In this document: positions 46,131 to 57,984 of the stretch, one piece after another
How the letters are laid out: every line of letters begins with the position of its first letter
Position numbering within the stretch: position 1 is the first letter of the stretch
Assembly (NCBI GenBank): GCA_030789695.1
Contig: CM061130.1
Location: 17,292,561-17,356,560, forward strand
Length of the DNA: 64,000 nucleotides
Reading direction: 5' to 3'
Source: Scilla litardierei
Lineage: Eukaryota > Streptophyta > Magnoliopsida > Asparagales > Asparagaceae
Made by a program: the position numbers and the translations under genes
The notes under the pieces: generated by a model
Told to the model about the DNA's origin: nothing
The model's database searches: none
The model's input: only the letters and a program-made list of their open reading frames with translations

Positions 46131-46985
46131 CGCTTGTGTCTTGCCCCTGATCTACTATATCAGTTGCCACCTGATAAACATGATTCCCTGTCAGTAAAGA
46201 GAATGATGCAGAAAAGGTGGCCCCGATGTAATAGATCGGGTGGCAAGCCACGTAAAGCTGGAGAGAACTGGGACCGCAAGGACCTTACTTTCGATGTGGT
46301 TTACACACCGCTTGTTTCTTGCACCTGATCAATTATATCAGTTGCCGCCTGATAAACATGATTCCCTGTCAATAAAGAGAATGATGTCGAAATGGTGTTA
46401 CCCAATCTAATAGATCGGGTGCCGCCTGATAAACATGATTCCCTATCTATAAAGGGAATGATGCAGAAAAGGTGTCACCTGATCTAATAGATCGGGTGCC
46501 GTTCCAAGCCACATAAAACTGGAATGAACAGGGACCAAATGTGCATTTACTTTCCATGTGGTTTACACACCACTTGGGTCTTGCACCTGATCTAGAATAT
46601 CAGTTGCTGCCTGATAAACATGATTTCCTGTCAATAAAAAGAATCAAGCCGAAAGGGTGGCCCCCGATATAATAGATCAGGTGCCAAGTCACGTAAAGCT
46701 GGAAAGAACAGGGACCACATGGAAATTTGCTGTCCATGTGGTTTACACGCCGCTTGTGTCTTGCACCTGATCTATTATATCAATTGTCGCCTGATAAACA
46801 TGTTTCCATGTCAATAAAGTGAATGATGCAGAAAAGGCGGCCCCGATGTAATAGATCGGGTGCCAATCCACGTAAAGCTGGGAAGAACATGCACTACATG
46901 GGCATTTACTTTCCATGTGCTTTACACACCGCTTGTGTCTTGCACCTGATCTATTATATCAGTTGCCGCCTGATAAACACGATTC
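46131..46985. repeat. Higher-order repeat copy 4, first four to five monomers only
   Basis: Spacings 178, 262, 180 and 179 repeat the start of the unit. The next spacing is 262 where 179 is expected (marker at 47192), so the higher-order register ends near 46985. Confidence 0.85.
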
Positions 46986-47949
46986 CCTGTCAATAAAGAG
47001 AATGATGCAGAAAAGTTGGCTCCCGATGTAAGAGATCGAGTGCCGCCTGATAAACATGATTCCCTATCAATAAAGAGAATGATGCAGAAAGGGTGTCACC
47101 CGAACTAATAGATCGGGTGCAATGCCAAGCCACCTAAAGCTGGAAAGAACAGGGTCCACACGGGCATTTTCTTTCCATGTGGTTTACACACCGCTTGTGT
47201 CTTGCACCAGATCTATTATATTAGGTGCCGCATGATAAACATGATTCCATGTCAATAAAGAGAATGATGCAGAAAAGGAGGCCCACGACGTAATAGATTG
47301 GGTGCCAAGCCATGTAAAGCTGGAAAGAACATGGACTTTATGGGCATTTACTTTCCATATGGTTTACACACCGCTTGTGTCTTGCACTTGATCTATTATA
47401 TCAGCTGCCGCTTGATAAACATGATTCCTTATCAATAAAAAGAATGATGCCGAAAAGGTGGCCCCGATGTAATAGATCGGGTGCCAAGCCACGTAAAGCT
47501 GGAAAAAATAGGGACCACATGGGCATTTACTTTACATGTGGTTTACACACTACTTGTGTCTTGCACCTGATCTATTACATTAGTTGCCGCATGATAAACA
47601 TGATTCCATGTCAATAAAGAGTGTGATGCCGAAAAAGTGGCCCCTTATATAATAAATCGGGTGCCAATCCACCAAAGGCTGGAAAGAACAGGCACCACAG
47701 GAGCATTTACTTTTCATGTGGTTTACACAACACTTGTGTCTTGCACCTGATCTTTTATGTCAGTTGCCGCCTGATAAACATGATTACATATCAATAAAAA
47801 GAATGATGCCGAAAAGGTGGCCCCAGATGTAATAGATCGGGTGCCAAGCCTCGTAAAGCTGGAAAGAACAGGGACCACATGGGGATTTACTTTTCACGCG
47901 GTTTACACATCGCTTGTGTCTTGCACCAGATCTATTATATCAGTTGCCA

Positions 47950-49020
47950 TCTGATAAACATGATTCTATAACAATAAAAAGAATGACGCCGAAAAGGTAG
48001 CCCCCGATGTAATAGATCAGGTGCCAATCCACGTAAAGATGGAAAGAAAGGGGACCACTTGGGCATTTACTTTACACGTGGTTTACACACCGCTTGTGTC
48101 TTGCTCCTGATCTATTATATCAGTTGCCGCCTTATAAACATGATTCCCTATTAATAAAAAGAATGTTGTTGAAAAGGTGTCCCCCAATCTAATAGATTGG
48201 GTGCCAAGCCACGTAAAGCTGGAAAGGACAGGGACCACATGGGCATTTACTTTCCACGTGGTTTACACACCGCTTGTGTCTTGCACATGATCTATTATAT
48301 CAGTTTGCCGCCTGATAAACATGATTCCCTGTCAATAAAGAGAATGATGCAAAAAAGGTGGCCCCTGATGTAATAAATCGGGTGCCCAGCTACGTACAGC
48401 TGGAAAGAACAGGGACCATATGGGCATTTACTTTCCATGTGGTATACACACCGCTTGTATCTTGCTCCTGATCTATTACATCAGTTGTCACATAATAAAC
48501 ATGAATCAATAACAATAAAAAGAATGATGCCGAAAAGGTAGCCCCCGATGTAATAGATCAGGTGCCAAGCCACGTAAAGATGGAAAGAAGAGGGACCACT
48601 TGGGCATTTACTATTACACGTGGTTTACACACCGCTTGTGTCTTGCACCTGATCTATTATATCAGTTGCCGCCTTATAAACATGATTCCCTATCAATAAA
48701 AAGAAAATTGTCGAAAAGGTGTCCCCCAATGTAATAGATTGGGTGCCAAGCCACGTAAAGCTGGAAAGAACAGGGACCACATGGGCATTTACTTTCCACG
48801 TGGTTTACACACTGCTTGTGTCTTGCACATGATCTATTATATCAGTTTGCTTCCTGATAAACATGATTCCCTGTCAATAAAGAGAATGATGCAGAAAAGG
48901 TGGCCCCTGATGTAATAAATCGGGTGCCCAGCTACGTACAGCTGGAAAGAACAGGGACCACATGGGCATTTACTTTCCATGTGGTATACACACCGCTTGT
49001 ATCTTGCTCCTGATCTATTA
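47950..49020. repeat. Local duplication of a three-monomer block (period about 542 bp)
   Basis: Blocks starting near 47950 and 48490 share unusual words in the same order: AACAATAAAAAGAATGA, GAAAAGGTAGCCCCCGATG, ATCAGTTTGC, CGCTTGTATCTTGCTCC and CAGCTACGTACAGCTGG. This is a separate, smaller higher-order unit in the irregular right flank of the satellite. Confidence 0.8.
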
Positions 49021-50628
49021 TATCAGTTGCCGATTGATAACCATGATTCCCTGTCAATAAAGAGAATGATGCAGAAAAGGTGACCCCCGATGCAATATAT
49101 CGGATGCCAGGTTAGGTAAGGCTGGGAAGAACAGGCACCACATGGGCATTTACTTTCCACGTGGTTTACACACCGCTTGTGTCTTGCACCTGATCTATTA
49201 TATTAGTTGCCGCCTGATAAACATGATTCCTTGACAATAAAGGGAATGATGCAGAAAAGGTGGCCCCCGATGTAATAAATCGGGTGTCGCCTGATAAACC
49301 TGATTCCCTATCAATAAAGAGAATGATGCAGAAAAGGTGTCACCTGATCTAATAGATTGGGTGCCATGCCATGCCCCCAAAATCTGGAAAGAACAAGGGA
49401 CCACATGGGCATTTACTTTCTAGGTGGTTTTCACACTGCTTGTGTATTGCACCTGATCTATTATATCAGATGCCGCCTGATAAACTTGACTCTCTGTTAA
49501 TAAAGAGAATGATGCAAAAAAGGTGGCCCCCGATGTAATAGATCGGGTGCCAAGCCACATAAAGATGGAAAGAACAGGGACCACATGGGCATTTACTTTC
49601 CATGTGGTTTATACACCGCTTGTGTCTTGCACGTGATCTATTATATCAGTTGCCGCCTAATAAACATGATTCCAGATCAATAAAAGGAATGATGCGGAAA
49701 AGGTGGCCCCCGATGTAATAGATCGGGTGCCAAGCCACGTAAAGCTGGAAGAATTGGGACCACATGTGCATTTACTTTCCATGTGGTTTACACACCGCTT
49801 GTGTCTTGCACCTGATCCGTTATATCAGTTGCTACCTGATGAACATGATTCCATGTCAATTAAGAGAATAATGCCAAAAAGGTGGCCACCAATGTAATAG
49901 ATCGGGTGCCAAGCCACGTAAAGTTGGAAAGAACATGTGCCATATGTGCATTTACTCTCCACGTGGTTTACACACGCTTGTGTCTTGCACCTGATCTATT
50001 ATAGCAGTTGCCACCTGATAAACCTGATTCCATATGAGTAAAGAGAATAATGCCGAAAAGGTGTCACCCGATCTAATAGATCAGGTGCCACCTGATTAAC
50101 ATGATTCCCTATCAATAAAGAGAATGATGTAAAAAATGTATCACCCGATCTAATAGATTGGGTACCGTGCCAAGCCACGTAAAGCTGGAAAGAACAGGGA
50201 CCTCATGTGCATTTACTTTCCAAGTGGTTTACACAACGCTTGTGTCTTGCACCTAATCGATTATACAAGTTGCCACCTGATAACCATTATTTCCTGTCCA
50301 GACAAGTATGGACTATGGAGCGGCCACTAATATAATAGATCAGGTGCAGGACGCAATTGGTATACCACGTAAAGATGGAAAGTACAAACACCACATCGTA
50401 CAATCTCATTTCGGAGGTACGAAATATATGATACTTTAACTGCTTTCTTCTTTCTTCTTACCTATGTTCAATTCTGGAGAATTATTCATGTTGATCCTCG
50501 GTTTCCGTGCATGAACTTCATTACGATTATTTTGCAAGCCGTATGGATGTTTCACTCCAGACATCTTATGAAATCGTTTTAGTTAATTCCCTATGTAATC
50601 CAGCAGGTGAGATTAAAATAATCGATCG

Positions 50629-50728
<100 letters not shown>

Positions 50729-50882
50729 ATTCACTAGACCAAGAGTTTTGCGAAAGATTTCATTGCTCTGCCCTTTCGTCTGTCGTTCCATTTTCTTATT
50801 CATCTCAACACTCTCGCATTTCGTTCTAGGGTTTCGTCGTGCCGCCAAAACGATCTCGTGAGTCGGGTTCTTCTGTAGATTA

Positions 50883-51398
50883 GATAATGATGATGATTCA
50901 ACGTCACCTGAACACGATGAGCCCCTTCCCTCATCTTTCCCGGCCAATAGACCCATTCTTCATGATGTTATGCATCGGGATGTGCTTTCGCTTGGCCCAA
51001 CGCCAGGTGGACACAATGTGTTGTTACCTCCTCCTGAGTTTCCTCCTGCACATGCAGGTTCACCAGTTCCCTCTCCGTCTGAAGAAGCTCCACTCGAGGA
51101 CATCAGTAACAGACTCCGCTTTATGGTTGGGATGTCTCACCGTTAGGACTTTGTTCTGCACACCCTCCATAGCAAACTCGCATAGCTTAGTTCTTCTGTC
51201 TCTGTACTTACCAATGAACAACGTCAGCTTAAGGATATACTCATAGGAAATGTAAGTCCCGCTTCTGCTCCATCATCTTCCTCCCATCAGCCGGTGAACT
51301 TTACTCATAGATTAGGAGAAATTGAAACAAATTTTCAGCTAATGCATCGACTAAAGAAAGCTCCAGTTTTGTTAAAGGAGTGGTTATGTATACCATGA
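50883..51398 (+). pseudogene. Decayed coding sequence of unknown type
   Basis: One frame reads [19 protein letters not shown], then proline-rich GGHNVLLPPPEFPPAHAGSP, EEAPLEDISNRLRFMVGMSHR, a TAG, DFVLHTLHSKLA, a TAG, LSSSVSVLTNEQRQLKDIL, and on to a TGA at 51396. Both TAG codons fall where CAG (Q) would continue a helical segment, consistent with C-to-T decay. The upstream text CCGCCAAAACGATCTCG could encode the N-terminus in another frame. It resembles the disordered-plus-coiled-coil layout of some transposon-borne ORFs, but I cannot name a family. Confidence 0.4.
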
Positions 51399-52120
51399 TG
51401 GACGATCAAGTGTATTCCGCGATATCGAGCATTACGTTGCTAAAACATGCTAAGGTTCTGATTGGCATTATAGAGCACTTGAGTCTGCTAGAGGAGAGGG
51501 TAGCGACACCGACGATATGTGCAGTAAGTGATGATGTTGCGCGCTATTGGAGTTGATCATAAATGCCATCTTGCTTGAGCTTTTCAGCATTAAATTGAAA
51601 AGTTTTTCATAAAGGAAATCAATGTATCATTTGGATAGCTTCGTGATTGAATTTCATACCAGTTTCAAATTGTGAAGTTACAAACTATTTAGATGTAGTT
51701 TCAACTTTGTTGTGTTATGTACATTATAATAATGTATAAATGTTATAATATGATAGAATTCAGACCTTAATACAATGTCATTTAATTTGATACAATTGCA
51801 TGACATTACAAAATTGATATATGTGATATATACATTGATGCTTACTTGAATCAATGTCCGACATTGAAATTACCAAGTAAAAACTGTTTATCGAAATATA
51901 AATTACCCAGCGTGCACAACGGGAAAAAGTTGTGACCGTCATGCTATATGTTGTGATAAACCATTTACATTTGCACACAATTACTAAGCGCGAACAACGG
52001 TTACATCGATTTGTTTGACCGCTGTGCGGCTGTGAGCATAACCATATCTGGTTATCCACAATTACTCAGATCACACAACTGCACGTAGTTGTGACTGTTT
52101 TGTGCACGAAGCCAAACTAT
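51399..52120. other. AT-rich stretch, no gene seen
   Basis: About 720 bp without coding signal. From about 51900 onward, short words such as CGTGCACAACGG, GTTGTGACCG and GCGAACAACGG appear in both orientations and continue into the next block. Confidence 0.5.
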
Positions 52121-53058
52121 ATGCAATTAACCACAATAATTCATCGCACCCAAACTTCAGATGCACTGAACGTTGTGCACGCTGAGCAAAAATGTATTGC
52201 ATAATCCATTACCCTTAATTAATCATCCCGTCCTACGGGCAATAGTAGTGACAGTTGCGAGCACAGAGCAAAGATATATATTTATCTTAGATTTGTTAAA
52301 ATATGACCCGTTGTGCACGGTACGAAAAAAACTTTACCTTTACGAAATATAATTCAGCGTGCTTAACTGGTCAAATTACACACAGCTGTGCGCGTTGAGC
52401 AAAACTGTCGTAACGAATAATTACTCAGTGCGTACAACGGTCAATAAACAATCAAAATAATTAAGAAAAAACATAAAATATGGGGAAAATTAATGGTGAG
52501 AAATGCCAAATAAATCATTCAACATTGAAGCAAATATAATGCGAAGACGGTGACGGGACTCTTGATGGGGTTTCAGTTGGCAAGAATCGTCTTCTTTTGT
52601 CCATATCTTCGGGTCGGCAGTTCCAAGACACACAAGAATATAATCCATTACCACACAATTAATCATCGCACCCAAACTTCAGATTCACTGACTGTTGTGC
52701 AAGCCGAGCAAAACAGTATTACATAATCCATTACCCACAATTAATCATCCCGTCCTACGGGCAACAGTAGTGATCGTTGCGAGCACTGAGCAAAGATATA
52801 TACTTATCTTTGACTTGTTAAAATATGATCCGTTCTGCACGGTGTGTAAAAAGGTATACCTTTGAGAAATATAATTCAGCGTGCACAACTGCTCAAAATT
52901 CACCCAGCTGTGCGCGTTGAGCAAAACTATCGTAACGAATAATTACTCAGCATGCACAACGTTCAATAAAAAATCATAATAATTAAGAAAAAACACAAAA
53001 TCAGAGGAGAATTAATGGTCAGACATGCCAAATAAATAAATCAACATTGCAGCAAATA
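52121..53058. repeat. Tandemly duplicated block (period about 523 bp) with dense GTGCACAACG words
   Basis: Copy A (52121-52644) and copy B (52645-53058, continuing at 56014-56120) share CATCGCACCCAAACTTCAGA, CATCCCGTCCTACGGGCAA, AGCTGTGCGCGTTGAGCAAA and the final TTGGCAAGAA...GTCCATATCTTCGG segment. Words like CGTGCACAACGG and CCGTTGTGCACG recur about every 30-90 bp in both orientations. That density resembles the subterminal regions of CACTA-type DNA transposons, but no CACTA terminus or transposase was found. Confidence 0.65.
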
Positions 53059-56013
53059 TGTAACGGCCTGTATTTTTAGATGTGTTTTTGATTGTGCGTA
53101 CCGGTATTTTTTGTTCAGTCATTCAGATAACTTTTCGTCTGTATGTGTCGACGCGAGCACGTCTCTGTTTTCATTTTTACCATGTCACAATTATTTACCA
53201 TCAAGTTTAACTAAAATAGTTTAACTTAATTGTCGTGATAATACCAATTGTTAATCACTTTAATTATTTACTAATTACAAATTACTAATCACTTTAATTA
53301 CTTTCACTAGTTACTTCATTCATTTTAATGATTACTATTAAAATTTACTTAATTACGTAATTACCTTAACCTCTACCTAAACGACAACACACACGTTGAT
53401 TGAATCAGATCCCTCTCCTAAAATTAGTCTAACTTGGCATTCAATTCGTTTAGGCAAAACAAGCACATCCCTCTTCCCTCATTAGTCAAAAGATTACATT
53501 TAGTACCTATCCTAATCTTGCCTAACTTATTTGACAAAACAAATTCATGTCTGCTTAACATGTCAAAACAACAGTCACGTCTCTTTGAAGGAAGATACTT
53601 TCCCCTGCTTATTAATCAACACACACACCCACCCAACATGTTTCTTCAAATTAGTTAAAAGTTAGAAATAAATTCTGTCTAAATCCTAACCTTAATCTTT
53701 TGACTAATGGAGAGCTTGTCCCCTGCCAAACACTTCTTAAGGACGTCTTCTCCTCCTGCGAATCAATCTGCAAACTCAATTCATCAACACCTTCATCTGC
53801 AAACCCATTTCCATCAATCAAACAAAACACCATCAGATTCTTCCCCAAAAACTTCATCAACCCCAAAATCATACCCACAAAACAAACACAAACTGATGAA
53901 AAGAGGGAAGAGCAAACAAATCAAATCTGAAATTAAAACTTCAGATTCTTACAAAAATCAAACCCATTTCAAACCCATTCCAAAACAGCTTTGATTCAAA
54001 CCTCAAACAATTTCAGATCTCCAAGCAGAAATAAACCCTCATCCTTCTCCTCCTTCCTCCTCTTCCCGACCAACCCCCGTCGCCGTGCGCTGGAGGGTGC
54101 CGCCGCCGCCGGGAGACAAGCGCGCCGCCGCCTGGCCGCCGGACCTGCCCGTCGCCGCCCAGAAATCTGCCGACCCTCCTCCTCTCTTTCCGCACGAAGG
54201 TGAGACTCCCTTCCCCCTTGCGTAAGCCTACTCGCTTGCTGCAACTTTGAAATGGAAAAAAAAGAAGAATGAAATAAAGAAGAGAGGAGAACAGACATGG
54301 AGAGGGTGAGTGACAGAAAGAGAGTGTTAAATATTAGAGAGATAATGTTAGAGAGATAGGGAGATAGCCTTATTAAAAGAATATGGGAGAGAGAGTTAGA
54401 GATAATAGTGTATATTGATTTATTTATTGTAGGTAGAGTCGGTAGACCCATTTAAATGTCATGATACCCTTGTAATTAGCTTAGTAAAGTTAATTAGTAG
54501 GTTGTTAGTGTTAGTTAGTGTTAGTTTAAATTTAAATGGCGATTTGCTAGATATTACTTAATTTCAGCATCTTATTATATAGTTAAATAATGTTAGGTTA
54601 ATAACATCAGAATAAAATTAGGCGTATTATGTTAGTGTAACGCAATATAAACATCACCCTAGTCAGAGAACCCGATAAAATTAGACGGACCCATTTTAGA
54701 GATTATTTCGATATTATATTTATTCACGAAAAATCTAATTCGGTGAATTGTTAACCAAAACAGAGAACCAGTAGTACCAACACGTAGTACCTGTCCAGAC
54801 GAACCCACGACAACCGATACCACCGGAAACAGGCAAGTGATACTTGCTAGTGTTTGTTTAGGCCATATGTTAGGCCAATTTGAGTAGTAGCGTAAAAGAG
54901 ACTTGGTGATGAAATGATAGTCGCCTAGACGCTTTATTTTGATCTAGCTTGACAACGAAGCTAGATCTGACACCATCATTATGATATCATTTCATGCTGC
55001 CCTGTCACGTTTACTTTCAAATTAACTGTACGCAGTCTTAATTGATTATTGCCATGTCATTTCATGCATCATCTTGCTTTATCATGATTGTGTAGCACAC
55101 GCTACTTTAAAATGTAAGCTGCGACGAGCAGGATCTTGACTCCTACATATTGATTGAGGCTAGATGCACCCCTATGCCAAATTGAAAAACACTTCCTGGC
55201 TCGTGATCTAGAAGCGAGCACAACGTAGTTGGGAAACCAACGCTCGATACACGTGGAGGGGTAGGGTTAAGCGACCACTCAGCGTAGAAGTGTGCCTGTA
55301 CAGCCACTTCAGCTGTAAGGCGTAAACTCTGTGCACAAAGTGATAAATCAGTGATTCGTCAATCGTGAAATAGTGTTTTCGTAGTTTCTGCTACGATGTG
55401 CATGCTTGTTACATCATGTCATTTTAATTGTTGCATACTTTTAATGTCATGTCATTGCATCATATTAGAACTGTTAGTCACTTTACTTTTCTTTGTATCC
55501 TTGCACAAAAGTCCTCCGCTTTCCTTGGGAGACTTTTGCTGACATGTGCCCTCTTCTCTTTGGGTGTCACATGTCAGATTTAGAGACAGAGTCAGTTACA
55601 GTGGACGAGCAGTACACGGATGTTGAGTTCGAGGTCCCTGTAGAGGCTGAGTTTGAGGACACTGGTGACCGGTCCTAGACTCACTTGGAGACTTCTTTTA
55701 GTTGTTGTTCTTTTAATAGTTGTTGTTAGGTTTCGGTGCGTAGCACCTATCTCTCTCTGTTTATGTTTCGGCCATGTCTTAGGCCTTTTGTTCAAACGAT
55801 GTACTTTTGTGACTTTTCTCTATGATGTTGGAATATTTGTTGGTGGATATTTCTATGACTGCTTTTCATTTATCATTGTTGTTGTTTCGTCGCATTGCAA
55901 GAACATGCTATTTGAATCATTCACAGATGCTTATCGGACTGCAGCTTCACAGCTCCAAGTCCGAGCGGACCTTCTCACGTCTCGCTTTCATACTTGGGAA
56001 GCGAGGCGTGACA
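53059..56013 (+). mobile_element. Solo LTR (2955 bp) of a gypsy-type element
   Basis: TGTAACGGCCTGTATTTTT to GGGAAGCGAGGCGTGACA, flanked by AAATA at 53054-53058 and 56014-56018. The uninterrupted site exists in copy A of the duplication (GAAGCAAATATAATGCG, about 52528-52544). The LTR has a GC-rich block at 54060-54205 ending in AAGGTGAGA, then the segment order shared with the other gypsy-type LTRs. The ORFs at 53707-53994 and 55653-56021 have no domain. No internal region is present, so the element was reduced by LTR-LTR recombination. Confidence 0.92.
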
Positions 56014-56690
56014 AAATATAATGCCAAGATGGTGACAGGACTCTTTATAGGTTATCAGTTGGCAAGAAAATCTGCTTACTTTTGTCCATATCTTCGGTTT
56101 GGCAGTTCCAAGACACAAAAGACAAGATCAAGACTGCCTGTAAAGGATGTCACCAAAAATACAAAGTTTACAATACACGTCCATTTCTTGAATTATCTTT
56201 GGTTTGTCAGTCCAAATTCCAACTTCCAAGACATATAAGTGAAAAGACAACACATAGCTAACTGTTTACAGAATAAGACAACATAATAGGCTAGGCTGTT
56301 TAGACTAATACAATACAAATTTAATCCTTTACACTTCATACGCAACGTGTGAAAAACGGGTCAAATCGGGTTATTTCTAGTAATTATATATATAGCAGCC
56401 TGCATTTACAACTGGTCACTGATTACTCACCAACCAAAATCGCTTAACGCGTAAAAGGGGCATTTATTTGTTTCGGTGTGCGCGTTGATCAAACATAAAT
56501 GGTCTAATGCATTAAACGCAAGTGAAACTACTCTTCTGCATTAAGTGCAAATGTCTTCTGCATTAAACGCGTGCCCTCAGGCCAGGTAAGCATTAAGAGA
56601 TAATCAGCTGTGTTTTTCCATACATGATTATTTATTACGAGGTTTCCAACCAAATGTATTCCCCCTCTGTTTCAGAGTGTTTTCTCACTA
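56014..56690. other. Continuation of duplicated block B, then AT-rich DNA
   Basis: 56031-56120 matches 52548-52640 (GGTGAC.GGACTCTT, CAGTTGGCAAGAA, TTGTCCATATCTTCGG). After that come motif-rich sequence (ACGCGTAAAAGGGGC, GCATTAAACGC words at 56500-56580) and nothing coding. Confidence 0.55.
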
Positions 56691-57984
56691 CAAAGCGTTG
56701 ACCGTGGAGAGCCTGGTCAACGTGGTCAAGGGGCCCGCTTTGGGTCCCTCGGGGGGTTTCGAATCGGTGCAGAAGGGGCGAGGGGTAGCCTCGGCCCTGG
56801 TTGAGACGCTCGGCCTCGGACAGGTGTGCTCGGCCTCGGTTGGTAGGGGGACGAGGGGTAGCCTCAGTCGCCCGGGTAGGTGCACGGTCGACGGGTAGCG
56901 AGGGAGAGTCTCGGACCCGATTAGGACGCTCGGCCTCTGGTGGACGTGCTCGGCCACGGCAGGCTGACGGTGAGGGGAAGCCTCACTGTCCGGTTGATCG
57001 AGTGGTCGGAGAGGGGCGAGGGGTAGCCTCGGCCCGTTGATCTGTTGTCCACCTGCGCAGACGAGAACGCTCGTCAGGGGGGGCCGGACCTTGGTTCCGG
57101 CCAAATCCCCTCCGATGCCTAAGTCAGATAGAGATCTGAGAAGGGAGGCCCGGCGGAGACGGTCCGACTCGTGAGGAGATCGTAACGGCGTCTCTCGGCG
57201 CGAGCGGGGGAGGAAGGAGATGAATTGGGGGAACGAGGTCGTTGATGGAGTACCTTAGGTTTTGTTACCTGAGATGCGGTCCCTTTGGATGATGCCCACC
57301 CTCCCCTCATATAGGTGACTCGTCCTGATAATGTGCCATGATGTGACATCATGGCCATCATTCATGGGGACGTGCAAATGTGGGAAGTTTTGACCTCCAC
57401 TAATTGCGCCCATCTTGATGAGGAGATGAATGTCCTGAAGGTGGCCATGATGGCTGGAGTGATGGACTCGGGCGGTTGCCATATCTGGCGGGTCTTGATG
57501 GCTGGAGAGTGATGGCCATTTAAGTCAGGCCATTAAACTGAGCCATTAAGCCGAGCCATGATGGCTATAGAGTGAAGGCCATTTAAGTCGGGCCATTAAG
57601 CTGAGCCATTAAGCCGAGCCATGATGGCTCTGGACGGTTGCCATATTTGGTGAATGTTTCCTTGACTTGGGCCCCGATTTCCTCCATTGTGGAAGTGGGC
57701 CTTCGTCATGTGTGGAGAAGCGCGGCCCGCCCGTGAGATCCTCGGGCCGAGGCCCCAAGGTCGTAGTAGTCTGGTTGACCAGTCGTAGTTGACTTGGCTC
57801 TTCCGAGCCCGGCCAAACTAGTCCCGTTAACATGCCCCCATCTTCTGAGCTCTACCATTGTTGAGGTGGAGGTCGGGAGATGTAGTATAATGTGGAAGAA
57901 GTTGTACTCTCTGTAAAACTTTGGCCCGTCTTGCGGAGTTTGGCCGGGGACGATAAATCGTCAGCCCGAGATTCGTTCGGTCGT
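56691..57984. other. GC-rich, probably LTR-derived sequence with short repeats
   Basis: 56740-57030 repeats GAGGGGTAGCCTCGGCC-like words in spaced copies. 57506-57640 holds two units of about 65-70 bp (GGCCATTTAAGTC, GGCCATTAA, GAGCCATTAAGCCGAGCC). The minus strand at about 57303-57316 reads CCTATATGAGGGG, a possible TATA box. ORFs on both strands in the GC part (for example 56688-57104 minus) look compositional. I assign it tentatively to a minus-strand LTR that continues into the minisatellite. Confidence 0.35.

Larger units (their letters stand above)
36364..50400. repeat. Satellite array, about 14 kb, monomer about 180 bp with a 262-bp variant
   Basis: Monomers carry in order CCTGATAAACATGATTCC, CAATAAAGAGAATGATGC, GATGTAATAGATCGGGTGCC, CACGTAAAGCTGGAAAGAAC, GGGCATTTACTTTCCA and TTTACACACCGCTTGTGTCT. 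Measured between successive CGCTTGTGTC words the spacing is 178-181 bp or 262 bp. The 262-bp form has an extra 82-bp copy of the CCTGATAAACATG-to-GATCGGGTGCC segment. A monomer near 180 bp is common for plant centromeric and heterochromatic satellites. Recurrent ORFs of 60-90 codons are by-products. The left edge fuses with unique DNA at 36364 and the right edge decays at about 50280-50400. Confidence 0.95.

Noticed and set aside
36364..50400. Many ORFs of 60-117 codons with recurring text such as LIYYISCRLINMIPCQ
   Set aside because: They recur at satellite and higher-order periods on both strands and have no conserved start or codon bias; they are by-products of the repeat.
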